Origin: Siderastrea siderea | Taxonomy: Eukaryota; Cnidaria; Anthozoa; Scleractinia; Rhizangiidae | DNA: 64,000 nucleotides | NCBI GenBank assembly: GCA_964030785.1 | Contig: OZ034971.1 | Coordinates: 36,694,304 to 36,758,303, forward strand | Reading direction: 5' to 3' | In this document: one piece after another, positions 11,680 through 23,481 of the stretch | Layout of the letters: the number at the start of each line of letters is the position of its first letter | Position numbering within the stretch: position 1 is the stretch's first letter | Notes under the pieces: model-generated | What the model was told of the DNA's origin: nothing | Seen by the model: only the letters and a program-made list of their open reading frames with translations | Databases searched by the model: none | Program-made: the position numbers and the translations under genes

Positions 11680-11815
11680 AAGTTGCACTTTAACCGCAAA
11701 ACTTAACGCCGTTTCTGAAAGCTAAGCTTTTTACGTTGAGAATACGTTCAAAATGAAGTAACTGTTATACACATCGGTTTGTCGGGACATGTTATGCATC
11801 GTTTTCATACGAGCT
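11680..11815 (+). repeat. Dispersed repeat family B, copy 1
   Basis: Contains CTTTAACCGCAAAACTTAAC, then GCCGTTTCTGAAAGCTAAGC, GTTCAAAATGAAGTAACTG, TCGGGACAT and GCATCGTTTTC. The same landmarks in the same order and orientation occur at 46887-47050. It is a dispersed repeat of unknown type. Confidence 0.6.
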
Positions 11816-11901
11816 TTGCCCACTGGTTCAAACTTCATTGCATCGCTCTTAAAGACCAGCGTAGTGACGCAGCTTTCTACGTTTAACGGCTGTGAAGATC
11901 T

Positions 11902-12049
11902 GGCCCCAGTTGTTCAAAAGTTGGATACCGCTATCCACCGGATAAATCACTATCCAGTGGATAAGTGTTAGGGAAACCAATTGCGTTATCCACTGGATAG
12001 AGATTTATCCGGTGGATATCGCTATCCAACTTTTGAACAACTAAGGCCT
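11902..12049. mobile_element. Palindromic MITE, 148 bp
   Basis: GGCC-CCAGTTGTTCAAAAGTTGGAT at the left is mirrored by ATCCAACTTTTGAACAACT and GGCC at the right. The arms also include matching CTATCCACCGGATAAAT and ATTTATCCGGTGGATA blocks and internal TATCCA(C/G)TGGATA palindromes. This GTTCAAAAGTTGGATA type is, as I recall it, widespread in marine invertebrate genomes. No coding capacity. Confidence 0.85.
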
Positions 12050-12254
12050 GAAAGTCAGTAATGTTGAACAGTAGCCTCCCCCTCTCTCGAACTCGCAAGG
12101 AAAACAAAACACTTTCCCTTGATAACAGGAATTCGAGATAGCCAGTAGTAAATAACCGCGGAACATCATCAGAAGGAAACGAGATACAAATAGCTTTGGA
12201 TGAATTCCAGATAACCGGCCTTCTTCTGCCTCCATAGGCTTTTCCAAGGCCAAG

Positions 12255-12420
12255 TGAGCGCTGATTTTGGCGCGAGAGGGGGTATTGAGAGCGAGCGCGG
12301 AGCGGGAGCGAGGGGATTGGAAGCGAACGCAGAGCGCGAGCGGTGGGTGATGGGAATAAAAAAAGCCTTTTCTCCCCTTCCCGTCTCTCCCCTCGCCCCC
12401 GCTTTCCTAAATAATTAACT
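12255..12420 (+). repeat. Purine-rich GAGCG repeat tract
   Basis: A degenerate array of GAGCG(C/A)GAGCG and AGCGGGAGCGAGG units followed by a pyrimidine-rich CCCCTTCCCG stretch. The Ala/Pro-rich frame on the opposite strand at 12415-12639 is most likely a compositional artefact. Confidence 0.4.
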
Positions 12421-12639
12421 AAAATATCCCCCAGATGAGCGATCGCGAGCGGCTGGGGACAGGGCAGGGGCTTCTTGGTCAGCTGGCGCCGCCGCTGCCA
12501 AAGAAGCCTGAGGACTCTGTGACGAGATTGGGGCTCGAGATCGCGGGAGTGAGTGCACGTACGGTATTTTGGGATACCGCTGTAATGCAGATACCTCAGT
12601 TCTTCTAACTTTTATTTCTGTTTTGGCCATCCGAATCAC

Positions 12640-13535
12640 GAAAAAAAAAATTACACAACAAAACTAAATAAGAAAAGCAATTCACATATTGAATGCATGG
12701 ATTCAACTAATATACTATGAGCACAAAACAATGCCTCATGTTTAACAAAAAATACATTACGCAAGTTCATGAAAAAGCAGTTCAATTGCAACTGATTTCT
12801 GGCGAATCTGGGAATATATTTACTAAAACATTTCCGACAGTGAATGCTGGCATGTTTGCACGTTGATTACTGCATACGTGCATTTGACAAAGTTATCAAT
12901 ATTACATGGTGTTTCATTAACCCTATTTAGCCTTGCAGGGGGGGGGGGAGGGTACAAATTGTGCCTGCGCTGAACTTTAATGAATTATAACTTTTAAAAG
13001 ATTAGACGAATAATCACCAAATCTCGTGAATTTTCCTAAAATTTACCAGGGAAAATTTTCCTGTGTCAATGACGTGTCTATGATGATTGACGTTTCCACA
13101 GTAACTGTCTACTCAGGAGTGTATTTTGACTCTTTTCTGTCTTTTTTGAGTCTTTTTCTTTTCAGTTTTTTTCCCCTTCGTTTGTAAGAAGAAGATAATA
13201 AATTTTTAATTTGTGCTTGTTTTGATTAAGTACGTTTCTTTGAACAAATTCATATATTTTTCGATGTCGTCATTGTCAACTGTATGACTGCAGGCTCGGG
13301 ATTCAAGATGGCGGCCTCAAAATTCAAAATTGCTGGTTTGTGACGTCATAACACGTCATAATTGACACCTCATAAAACCAATCTGTTAAGCTAATGAAGT
13401 GCTAAAAACGTGCCAAGTTTCATCTCAAGAGCGTTAAAGCTTTTTGCAATCTATAGGGGGATGCACTTTGTGCCCACCCCCAGGCTCAGAAACTCAAAAA
13501 AAGCCTGGGCAAAATAGGGCTAAGTTGTATTACTT
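12640..13535. other. Gene-free stretch
   Basis: AT-rich, no plausible exon on either strand. It contains a poly-G run at about 12938-12948 and a GTGACGTCATAAC patch at 13338-13350 with an overlapping second CACGTCATAAT. Nothing else is recognised. Confidence 0.45.
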
Positions 13536-13537
13536 AA

Positions 13538-13686
13538 ACTGTACTGGCCACAAGGCCCTGCAATGACTAATCAAACGACGTGAAAAAGGCATTGCCCGAA
13601 GGCAACGCAGTTCTAAACACAACACCACAGTCAACAAGACCCGGCATGATAAGCGCTCATGACTAGGAGGCAGATACGGACAACGT
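13538..13686 (+). repeat. Direct repeat C, copy 1
   Basis: About 148 bp from CTGTACTGGCCACAAGGCCC to GGCAGATACGGACAACG. It recurs at 14089-14236 in the same orientation with roughly 5-10 percent differences and an expanded (CAA)n in the second copy. Both include ATTGCCCGAAGGCAA, a small hairpin, and GACCCGGCATGATAAGCG. The period is about 551 bp. Confidence 0.75.
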
Positions 13687-14088
13687 TGTTTCGCTCTTAT
13701 TGGAGCTCGTCAGTGTATCGTAGCCACCAACACAATGACAGTTAGTGAAAAATCACCTATCTCATAAATGCTGTAACTAGATCCACTCCAGAAAGAGCTA
13801 AAGATCATATGATTTCCGTCACCGCACGCACTGTACTACGTGCTTGTGGCCTAAAAATGACATGATCTCAACTTAAACATGCCGAATGCTGTGGTGAAAC
13901 GAACGAGGGATGGCCAATACCATCATCTACGTAAAACAAAACAAAGTGCAAGATGGTCGGATCAATCCAGATCAATGGTTGAAAATACAAGAACAATGAC
14001 CCCTGAACAATGACAGACTGCAAAAACCGTGTACGACCATACTTGCTTAACGTCGGATCATAATAGGTCGTGATCAGTCAAAAATATA

Positions 14089-14236
14089 AATAAACTGTAC
14101 CGGCCACAAGGCCCTGCAAGGACTAATCAGACGACGTGAAAAAGGCATTGCCCGAAGGCAACAACAACAACAACAACACAGTCAACGAGACCCGGCATGA
14201 TAAGCGCTCATGACTAGAAGGCAGATACGGACAACT
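14089..14236 (+). repeat. Direct repeat C, copy 2
   Basis: Partner of the copy at 13538-13686. It is followed by about 130 unique bases that end in a pure (ATTT)n tract at about 14346-14370, which looks like the 3' tail of a retroelement. The pair may therefore be parts of two truncated retroposed copies rather than a tandem duplication. Confidence 0.7.
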
Positions 14237-14426
14237 TAGATTGTACCAGTACGCTTTAAAGATTTTAAGTCGAAGTGGCGCAGCTAACTGGCTATCACAC
14301 ATAGAACACTTGGCCTGGTATAGTTTTGTAACATTCATTAATACATTTATTTATTTATTTATTTATTTATTATTGTTCTACTGAGAAAACTAAATGATTT
14401 CTCTCCATCACCAGGAAAAAGTAATA

Positions 14427-14586
14427 CAGTGGAACCTCGATTTAATGCACCTCTATATAACGAAGTCCTCGATATAACGAACTATTTTCTTTAGCCCAGC
14501 CAGAGTAAAATGTATGGAACAGAGCCTCAATATAACGAACCAATTTCCCCAATCCCTTGGCACTTCGTTAAATCAAGGTTCCACTT
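14427..14586. mobile_element. pogo/Tigger-type MITE, 160 bp
   Basis: The ends CAGTGGAACCTCGATTTAA and TTAAATCAAGGTTCCACTT are inverted copies with TA immediately outside each end. Internal CTCGATATAACGAAC and CAATATAACGAACC are typical filler of this class. The last base of the right TIR has mutated from G to T. No coding capacity. Confidence 0.85.
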
Positions 14587-15477
14587 TATGAAGAAAAGAT
14601 CAAGAGAAATGTTAAGAGAGGGGGATGGCCCCATCAGGGTTTTCTCCCTTTTTTCAAGAAGATTTTTCATCAGCACCTCCCGCTTTCAGTAGCTGTACGC
14701 GCAATCCCTTCGGCACATTTTGGCGAAGGTTCGTGAGAGTCGGTTCCTATGGTTACGAAAAATGCCGTCGTCAGTGGCATGAGAGCAAATCATTTCAAAA
14801 TAAAAATTGCTTGTTTTCACCTTTTTTCAGTGAAAAAGGCACAAATAGTAGACAAAAAGCAACAGTGTTTATTTGTTATTTAATTATTTATAATTATTAT
14901 TTTTAAAATTTTTAATTTTGAGTAAAATCCGTCTTTTTGGATGACGTCACAAGCCCCCAGCAGTGCTGCAACCCACAGTATTTACCTCATCTTGTAGAGC
15001 ACATCACAGGCTACCTACCAAGGGTAAAATGTTTTCGAAATATTGTAAGAAAAGGAAATCCCAAGGGGGTCCATCAACCCTCCCTCGTATACCACGGTGG
15101 GGTATTAGCTTGCTAGTACGTCCGAGGGCTAATTACTGAGAACATCTAGAATAATTGATAACGCAAAGTGAGAGACATAGTCCCGATACAGGGACGCTAT
15201 AGCGTCGATGTCTACCTTTTCTGTTCTCCTACTGTTTCTCCCACTGTTTCCTTTTGTCCCCTTGAGGTGGAGGTGCGATAATATCGTGGAGGTAGAGCTG
15301 GTGATAGAACAATAGAATGGTTATTGGGATTCTGGTGGTAAAGGAGGAGAAAAAATTCATATGATGTGGAGAAGGAGGATAAGGGAAAATGAAAATAAGG
15401 AGTACTTGTGGAGGAAGAGGAAAAGGAGGAGGAGGAGCATGGGAGTAGTTGGCTGGGGAGGCCTGGGCGTGGGTTTG

Positions 15478-15556
15478 GCAGTGGCAGCGCTCGGCCACGG
15501 GAAAAAATTTACTTTCAAACGAAAGTAGATTTTAGCATGGCCGAGCGCTGCCACTA
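15478..15556. repeat. Hairpin with CGAGCGCTGCCAC arms
   Basis: GTGGCAGCGCTCGGCCA and its reverse complement TGGCCGAGCGCTGCCAC are separated by about 40 bases that include a second inverted pair (CTTTC and GAAAG). It lies downstream of a long purine-rich GGAGGA tract. Possibly a foldback element end. Confidence 0.6.
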
Positions 15557-15562
15557 GCTTTG

Positions 15563-15880
15563 TTTTGTATTCTCTTTTAAAAATTCATTTAATTTTAATC
15601 TGAACCAAGTTTGACTTTGATTTGAGCTTTGCTTATTGTTTTACATTTCAGTGCATTTGTATTTGATTTAAATTTTACTTACATTCTGTTTTGCATTCTC
15701 TTTTCAGAATGTATTCAATTTTAATTGACTTTAACTTTTAACTTAGATTCTGTTTTGCATTCTCTTTTAAAAATTCATTTAATTTTAATCTGAACCGAGT
15801 TTGACTTTGATTTTCACTTTGCTTTTTGTTTTACATTTCATTGCATTTGCATTTGATTTTAATTTTATTTGCATTTTATT
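15563..15880 (+). repeat. Two tandem copies of an AT-rich unit
   Basis: The unit TTCTCTTTTAAAAATTCATT, then TAATTTTAATCTGAACC and AGTTTGACTTTGATTT, then TTGTTTTACATTTCA and TGCATTTG, occurs at 15570-15680 and at 15760-15860. The period is about 190 bp. Composition is T-rich with no coding potential. Confidence 0.7.
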
Positions 15881-15959
15881 TGCTTAAAAAAAGAAAGAAA
15901 TGCCTTGAAAACTCAGTGGCAGTCCCCGGCCACCATATATGTGGCAAGGCGTTTGTTCA

Positions 15960-18430
15960 TTAATCAAAACAAAATTCGATTATTGAATCGAGGCGCAATT
16001 TGAATATTGGATTATTCATTTCACGAATGGATTATTCAATCAACGAACGGAATCAATTTTCCAATAATGAATTCATTAGTCCGTTAACGACAGGAACGCC
16101 TGACCGGTTTTGACTATAAAAACTTGAACCGAATGGCTTGACTAGTTAAGGAAGACAATAAATTGTTCAGAGCCCAATAGTTCTATAGTAAAATGTTCGT
16201 TGCCCTGAGGCTTTTCTAAAAAGAGGAATGTTTAGAATAGAATAGGACGTCATTAAAAGGAAATGTTTCCTAGAAGGAAATGTAGCTGAAGGCTTACGCA
16301 GCAAATCTTGAAAGGGTGGAAGTTATAAGGATTTCTGCACGTACACAAATGGCCGCTATGCAAGCGTAGAGTATTTTAATGCCAACTTGGCACTTGATAA
16401 ACAACAAGAAGTAACAGTGGGTTAATCTTAGTAATGGCTTAGTTTTTAGTCGTAATGACGGACACGTTATCCTAAACGTTGATTTGAAGTGTGCGTACCT
16501 GAGGGACAAAGTCGGAGAGATAATATCTACAATATGTTTTCGTATTAGTTGTGCTGTTCCTCGGTTCATTGTTCTCGCAGCCAGGATGTGATTGGTCAAG
16601 TCAGCCACTTATGCAGCGTTTACAAAGTTTATTTCCTTATTCAATTAAACATAGCAAAATGAACAAATTACCTAAAATAGTTTCAGGAAAAGGGAAAATA
16701 CAAAAGCCAGCAATTATTCCTAACGTGGTGACACAATAGCTAATACGCTTCAGCTCAAGTTGTCGAAACGTCCAGGTAAGCATGCACCATTTCGCATGAG
16801 TTCCTTTCTTGCCCAAAGAAAATTTTAGCGGCATAGAATACAAATGTAGGCGACCATTACTGAACCTTAATTTTCTCTTAATAACGGAGATAGCAAAATC
16901 ATCATTGTTATTCAGATCCTTGTATGTGAGAATTCGTGGCATCTAGGACGGGAACGAGGCAGCAACCCAAACGTTACCATGGTTACGGGTTATGAGTCAT
17001 TTCCATCTAAAAACTGTGTTACACATTTTGAACACTGACCAAATAGATATGTTTTCCTTACTGATCTGAAATAGGGTGTAGATTCCTGCTTAAGTTGGCC
17101 AGAAAAGGAGAAAGGCCTTGTCAGCGTAACGTTTGAAATAGCCTACTTAAAAGATCTGCGTTTGTTCTGGCCTGAGATAAGATTAGGGATTCTAGTTGTA
17201 ACCCACTCCCCCTCGCCACTTAAATTTCAAAATTCCGAAGTGGACCCTTCCCCGCTAATGATACAGTCAGCATAAACCGAAACAGCCGCTATGTGCTAAT
17301 GGATGCTACAAAGAACAAAGATCAAGACGAGAAAGAGGAAATATACATGAACCGGCAGAGTTACGCTGAATGCTTCCATGTTTTTCTTCCCTAACAGTCT
17401 ATAATTTTAACGCGCGAAATTAAAGGTCAACTAAAAATAGCGTTCGTTTTCGAAGGCACTACTGTCCAAGCGCAAAGCATAGTAAGCAGAGGCAGCTATA
17501 ACCAGTCGTCATTTCTTTCCCAGCTCTTAATTGCAGCTGGCTGTAATTCTTGAGCGGTTTTGTATTTTAAGAACGCTGACGTAGTTTTGGTCTGGTAAAT
17601 CTTTCGCTTTCAGAAGATCTGTTCCTTTTTTTCTCCGAACTGAATCAGTTTAGGGTGGGCTTAACCACGAATCACGAGCCTCGTTGTTTATGTGTCGTGC
17701 TTGAAGTCAGCATTAATGATTAGTTGATTCACGTGAAATTTAGGTACCTCAGTTTCTAACTGGCGTGTATAAAGGGAGATAAAAGCGCGAAAGAGTTTCT
17801 GTAAAAGGTTAGCGCTACCGAAAAACAAGTTCATCTTCGGTCGCGTTCTTGTCTCTTGGAAAAACATGAAATCGGACGAGGCATCTTTAGTAGCCCGAAA
17901 CAACACGATATTATACACGACATAAAGTGGTTATTTCGTTATTATTTGTTTGTATTCTAAAATTTTCTACTTCATTAATTTCAGAGCCAGGATTTTTAAA
18001 ACAAGCCTCGTTCATGTTATGGGTCAAAGTTTGCCTAGAATCTCGAAATTATGATCGTTTATTCATAATTCTCACTGTTCCCTGTCACTGGACGCCCCCT
18101 GTTCTACCAATTTCGAAGTTTACTTTGGTAATTACAAGGGCTGTAAGCTTCTAGTTTATTTTCCTTGCTTTCAAAAACCGTCAGTGGATTCACGAATCAG
18201 GCAGATCACGCGTCATGTCGAGCAACATATTTAGGATTTATCCGAAACTTCAGCTGTTTCACGTGTTACGAGCTTATTGCTTTTGCTCAAGTTCCGCCCG
18301 CAGCAAAGACATCGAGACAACTCAGCATTCGGGGCCAAATGGAAAAGCCCGACTGGACTCTGGACTGGACTCTGGACTTGACTTTTTTCGACTAATTTTA
18401 ATATTTTAAAGTTAATATTTTACTAATTTT
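15960..18430. other. Gene-free stretch
   Basis: Starts with a cluster of ATTCATT/AATGAAT/GAACG words at 15955-16090. A phrase CTCAAGTTGTCGAAACGTCC at 16749-16768 resembles one in intron 3 of the large gene (39453-39472). A short CTGGACTCTGGACTGGACTC tandem sits at 18353-18385. The plus and minus frames here are short, mutually overlapping and unconvincing. Confidence 0.4.
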
Positions 18431-20002
18431 AATAACGTTTCACTAATTTTTACTACAGTGGAACCCCGATATAACGATGTACCAAGGGACTGGTAAAATT
18501 ACATCGTTATATCGGGGTATCGTTATAAACGAATCCCAGATATAACGATATTGGAGAAAAACAATCGCAATTATCGTTATAGCGGGGTATGAGTGATAAA
18601 TATTTTTTCATGCACAATTAATATATATACATACTGTATGTCTTTTATCTTTATGCATATATCGTTTTTGTACGTTAAGCTGATTGTAATAGTTATAATT
18701 GAAATTGATCATATGTATATAAAAACTTTTAAAAACTGGACTAGGTATATTGGATTTCTAGCATTTTGATTGGCTCAACGGAGCTAGGCTATCAGCTCAT
18801 ATACCTGCTACGACCAAATATGGTCAATGAACACTCAACAACAAAGTGAGCTGAAAGTTTTTTTTCTCGCGAGCAACTCGGCGAGAAAAATGGACGAGAA
18901 AAATCACTTGCCAGCAAATTTAAATTAAGCAGAAATTCCAACAACGTCACCAACAAGCATCACCAACAGCGTCGTCTAACACAAGTCAAAATTGTTTGAA
19001 GAAACTGTGTAGAAATAGAAATTTAAGCATTAAGCGTTGTGTTTACAATTAATTTCTTTCATCGATCGTCGCGTCGATCATTGAAATTGAACAAACGGTA
19101 GGTATTATCAAAAAGGATTTCCACTTCAAAATATCAAGACCAGACATAAAATAAAACACAATGAAATGGGGCTGGAGCATTTAATAAAAACTATCACACA
19201 TTCATGGCGAGTCGGTGCGAAAATCATGAAGCAGTCTAAACAAGTGCTAAAAAAATACAGCTGCAAACTACCAAGAAGGAAGGAAGGGCGAGATTGTTTT
19301 TCGGCTTTAACATGCAGAATCAGGACACTGGTTTACCTGCACTTGTTGTAGCTCTATGTTCCAACAGGTCCAAATGCTCAGATAGAAATTGGATGCCATG
19401 TAAACGGAGTTGAATCGCTTTTCCAGTTGTTTGAATGTTGTTTTTACCATTCCGTCCGCAACCTCTAAACCGAGAACAACTGCATTTTGCGCTTTGCGTT
19501 TAACAAACTATGATGGTGAATTCTAATGTTCCTCGCTACAGTAATCGTGCTTCTGAGCTGCATAGAAAATACCTGTTCAAGTTCAACTGTTCAAATTTGT
19601 TCTGTCTTCAGTGCGATCAAACACGCACATGATGGCTCCGTTGTGCGAACAGATTACAAACTTGTTCAGTTTCAACTCCAGCAGCTGTATGGTGAAATTG
19701 TACAGCTTCAATCCGCTTTGAACGATGATTACAACAATGTTCAGGAAAAATCAAACATGTACCATATTTCAGAGCCAATAATTAGAAGATTTTTTTTCCA
19801 AAACGTGTGCTACTTTGTTCACTTTCGAGCAGTTTTCATTGATTCATTCAGCTTTGCAATGAAACGCTGCAACACTTCGCGAGGTTTTGGCGCCTTTTTC
19901 GTTCAGTCATGTGATCGATTCTTGTTCCGCTTAAATTTCTTTTCTCATTTTTCCCGTTCTTTCTGATTTTCTTTTTAAATAGTGGTTAAGTTTTAATAAA
20001 AC

Positions 20003-20117
20003 AATATTATTCTACTCGGGCTTGCTGGATATCAAATGATTATAACCAACTCGGCGCTACGCGCCTCGTTGGTTATCTATCATTCGATATCCAGCGCGCC
20101 CTCGTAGAATAATTGTT
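20003..20117. repeat. Imperfect foldback, about 50-bp arms
   Basis: TATTATTCTACTCGGG and CTGGATATCAAATGATTATAA on the left pair with TTATCTATCATTCGATATCCAG and CCCTCGTAGAATAATTG on the right. The centre GGCGCTACGCGCC is itself a hairpin. It is likely one terminus of an inserted element within the pogo-like copy. Confidence 0.6.
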
Positions 20118-20343
20118 AATTATTCTTAGAATTTTGAACAAAACTAGCTTAACAAGGCACCAGTATAAAGGAAAATACGTATAAACTGTTGACAGATACA
20201 TTTAAGTCAAAAAAGGAAACGTCTTGGGTTGGTTGAAGTGTCTGCCATTCCTTTCCGGTCGCGTGATGATTGATTTTATCGCTATATCGGGGTTAATTTT
20301 ACGTTTGGGCTGCTAGATTGTGATCGTTATATCGGGGATATCG

Positions 20344-20808
20344 TTATACCACAGGCTTACCATCCTCTGTTTGTGTGGTGGGCTGTGCGTTTGTAATGGC
20401 TGTGTAGGTTTATCAAATTAACAAAACTAAAACCGAAATTTAGGAGTTTGAAAACTGAGGAAAATGAAATAAAAACTCATAAAATTGCTGCCATGGTGTT
20501 TTGATTTGTGTTTCTGTGTTTATTTTGGTGATTTAAGGCTCGCGAAAGCGATGTTTTCAAAATAACGGCCGAGCGAGTCTGACCGTTATTTTGAAAACAT
20601 CGCTTTCACGAGCCTTAAATCACCAAAATAAACACAGAAACACAAATCAAAACACCATGGCAGCAATTTTATGCGTTTTTATTTCATTTACCTCAGTTTT
20701 AAAACTCCTAAATTTCGGTTTCAGTTTTGCTAATTTGATAAACCAACACAGCCATTACAAACGCACAGCCCACCACACAAACAGAGGATGGTAAGCCTGT
20801 GGTTATAC
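20344..20808. repeat. Long near-perfect palindrome, about 220-bp arms
   Basis: The left arm starts TTATACCACAGGCTTACCAT and the right arm ends ATGGTAAGCCTGTGGTTATA. Matching blocks run continuously through CATCCTCTGTTTGTGTGGTG, GCTGCCATGGTGTTTTGATT and GATTTAAGGCTCG to a centre near 20577 (AACGGCCGAGCG loop). Only scattered mismatches (for example CGCGAAAGC against GCTTTCACG) are visible. It sits inside the pogo-like element. Confidence 0.85.
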
Positions 20809-20939
20809 CGTGGATCGTTAAATCAGGGTTTTGTTCCATACATTTTACTATAATATTGGCCGGGCAGAAACTGTTAAACGTTATATCGGGAATATCGCTA
20901 TATCGAAGATCGTTATATCGGGGTTCCACTGTAATCATT

Positions 20940-21424
20940 TAATAATTTAAGAGATATTAGTCGCACTAAAAACGTTAGGGTTGGGCATTTTTTTCTGCAG
21001 GAATTTTTTTTCGTGACTAAAAGCCTTGTATGAATTTTCTTTCACTAGCTCGCAATAAATTTCTTTGCTTTGTGCCGCTTTGCACGATTTTTATTTCTTC
21101 TACAAAAGCTGTGCAGGAATTTTTTTTCATATTTGCCAACCCCCCTCCCCCCCTCACCTCATAAATAAAATGGTCCGCCCCTTAAATAAATACAACTCCT
21201 CCACGATAGCGCAGCTGGCGCGATTCAAACTTCGATCTGCGGGGAGCCAATCGGTGAATAAAAGACATTTTGTTTTCTGGCTTGAAAAGCCGGTTGACAG
21301 ACTGAAACCGGAGAATCGAAGAACCATTACTGCGCGGGTAACAGTACAGGGTGGTAATGAGGGATGTTTTTTTTTTTCATTACTGATTCCATTTTTGTAC
21401 GCAAATTTCTGATCCTTGACCCCA
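20940..21424. other. Repeat-derived spacer
   Basis: TTTTTTTCTGCAGGAATTTT and TGCAGGAATTTTTTTTC phrases recur at 20990 and 21113. A segment GAATCGAAGAACC followed by TACTGCGCGGGTAACAGTAC (21312-21346) reappears at 21980-22015, linking this stretch to the duplicated block downstream. No gene seen. Confidence 0.4.
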
Positions 21425-21575
21425 AAAGCGTGACTAATTTTCGTCCCTGATCCCACAAATATGGTACAGCCTGATCCCCGATCCCTAAAAACACTGCTGA
21501 TCCCGATCCCAGGGCTGTGATCCCAGATCCCACCCTTCGGTGATCCCACCCCTTTGATCCCTGATCCCACATACC
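21425..21575 (+). repeat. Degenerate GATCCC repeat
   Basis: More than ten GATCCC or TGATCCC words in 150 bases, separated by 4-12 bases. On the opposite strand this reads GGGATC, linking it to the GGGAT tracts at 6090-6260 and 7255-7355. The Gly/Ser-rich frames on the minus strand are products of the repeat. Confidence 0.65.
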
Positions 21576-21833
21576 TCGTTACGACCCTGAACAGTACCGG
21601 TTAGGATTTGAACAAACTAAAGGTCATAAATGTAATGTAGTAAGTAATTATTTGTTTATAAATAGAACACTAACTATCGAGCTGTACTGCGGAAAAGTAC
21701 AGCGCCATATTTGTAGTATTTGTTGTACGTAAGTGAAATTGCGTAAGAAACCTTGTATAAATGAAAGTGAATTGCTGTCATAAAATAGTCTTGAATCTGA
21801 ACGAGTAACGGCACGTTACATAAAGAAATAAAA

Positions 21834-22150
21834 TGGGGGAAACGATCGACTGTAGCACCTGTTTTATTTTCAAGTTCGTTGGTAGATTGGCCATGTCCGC
21901 GCGAGGCTCGCGTAAGAAAATTCCAGGTATCTCATCTGGCATGGGAATTGTCAGTGAGAAGACCCTTTGTTTATGGGGAATCGAAGAACCGATAACTGCG
22001 TGGGTTACAGTACCAGGTATACGAACAAAATAAAGAAATAAAATGGGGAAAACATTCGACTGAAGTACGTGTTTTACTTTCAAATTCATCGGCAGATTGG
22101 CCATGTCCGCAAGAGGCTTGCATAAGAAAACTTCTGGTATCTGGCATCTT
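21834..22150 (+). repeat. Two direct copies of a 110-bp block
   Basis: AATGGGGGAAACGATCGACTG through GATTGGCCATGTCCGCG to the GAGGCTCGCGTAAGAAAA phrase (21832-21925) is repeated with about 80 percent identity at 22042-22135. Each copy has a GGTATCT phrase shortly after. Not coding in a consistent frame; the parent sequence is not recognised. Confidence 0.65.
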
Positions 22151-22611
22151 CTGATATCTGGTATCTGTTAAAATATTAACACACGTCCAGAGTCCAGTTC
22201 CATTTGGCCAGAGTTCGTCTATAATAGCTGGCCCATAGCTGATTGTTGCGGAGTAACCGAGTGCCAGAACTGGACAAATGATTGGTGGTTGAATTGAACA
22301 TGTGCCCTCTGGCATCAAATTATCTATTGTTTCAAGAGCTTCCAGAATTAGGGGATTCCCCTAATTAAAGATTCAATATCTGTTTACAAGTCAACAGGAA
22401 AGTTCGAGTCTACCCCAATTCATGGAAGCCGTATAGAGCTGCTGCTGGTTTTTACCAGCTGAAGGCGACCTTAGTAATGTTGTTGCGCCTCTAAAAAGGC
22501 TGTCTATAATGGACAAAATGCTATAGTAGCTTTTCTGATTCCAGACGAATTAGAAAAGCTACTCTCTAGCAGGGGCAGGTAAGATATTTTTCTATATCCA
22601 CATACTGTTAA

Positions 22612-22828
22612 GGCTGTTCATATGACAGTGATATGATCGCTACGATCAGTGCGAGCGCTGGAAAACACGTTTGAACAGCAATCGTTGCGATCATATAGAA
22701 ACCACTCTTCAGCGATTGTTGTGAAACGCGGTGATCGCTGTTTGGTTTCTATATGGGCACACATTTGCTGAACGTTTTTTCCAGCCATTGCAGCAATCGT
22801 AGCGATCATATGGAAGCCAACCGTTAGA
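22612..22828. mobile_element. Foldback/MITE with CGATCATATG arms
   Basis: GGCTGTTCATATGACAGTG and ATATGATCGCTACGAT at the left are mirrored by ATCGTAGCGATCATATGG and AAGCCAACC at the right. Internal GCAATCGTTGCGATCATATA and CAGCGATTGTTGTG repeat the same CAATCG(N)TGCGATC core. No coding capacity. Confidence 0.65.
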
Positions 22829-23366
22829 AGTCTTCGACTGAATAAAGGGGAAGTTCCAATCTTTGCGTAATTTTAGCCATTTAATGTTTTATTCCAATTC
22901 TGCCGTTTGAGATGGCAGTAATTCAGTCGCATTAAAGAACCGTCGTCAGGGAGTTGGCTCTCTTTGAGGAAACAGGGACAATTTTATATGCGTGACTTAG
23001 TCTGTGAACATTACTTGCATCGGCAGTCTCGTACATGTATTTGTTATCTGAGCAATGAGTGGTGTAGAGTCAGAGCTTTGTATTGCATACAAGGCCGTTA
23101 AGCAATATATTTAACATCAGCTTTAGCTTTTTTTATTTTGGAATATATTTATGGATTGATAGCCGAGGTAATTGGGCGCGCATGCCGCATCGCAGAGCAC
23201 AATATTAGGGGCACCCAACCAAAAAAATTAAGCACTGATACTGCAAGACTGTATATGATTAGTGAGATGGCGATTTGGGTGTATAAAAGACTGCAAGACT
23301 GGTTTAAATGAATATTTTGTGAAAGCTAAGACGGGTTGATCTGTTCGGTTTCTTTAGTTGAAAATT

Positions 23367-23481
23367 TAGAATACCCGGCCACTTATTTACATATCTTTCA
23401 ATGCTTTGAAGAACAAGCCATATGTAAACAAAAGGAACAAATGATATTCAATGACATGCAAAGAGGTGGCCGGGTATTCTA
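23367..23481. repeat. 16-bp perfect inverted repeat, 83-bp loop
   Basis: TAGAATACCCGGCCAC at 23367-23382 and its exact reverse complement GTGGCCGGGTATTCTA at 23466-23481. The loop is AT-rich. It may be the two ends of a very small MITE. Confidence 0.7.

Larger units (their letters stand above)
18456..20931. mobile_element. pogo/Tigger-like element with nested insertions
   Basis: CAGTGGAACCCCGATATAAC at the left end is the reverse complement of the right end at 20912-20931, with TA outside both ends. Subterminal ATCGTTATATCGGGG words recur on both sides. The interior carries no recognisable transposase. It has been filled by other material: a hairpin at 20003-20117 and a long palindrome at 20344-20808. 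A 146-codon frame at 19526-19966 has no recognisable domain. The element is therefore a non-autonomous or gutted copy. Confidence 0.75.

Noticed and set aside
12415..12639. Ala/Pro-rich minus-strand frame
   Set aside because: A short frame in a GC-rich island within repeat-like DNA with no splice context.
15229..15554. Pro/Leu-rich minus-strand frames
   Set aside because: They lie opposite a purine-rich GGAGGA tract; composition alone explains the open frames.
19526..19966. 146-codon frame inside the pogo-like element
   Set aside because: It starts with a hydrophobic stretch but has no recognisable domain, lies between inserted elements, and its composition (Phe/Ser/Arg-rich end) looks fortuitous.
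21154..21572. Gly/Ser-rich minus-strand frames
   Set aside because: They read through the GATCCC repeat; periodic Gly-Ser-Gly is the translation of the repeat.
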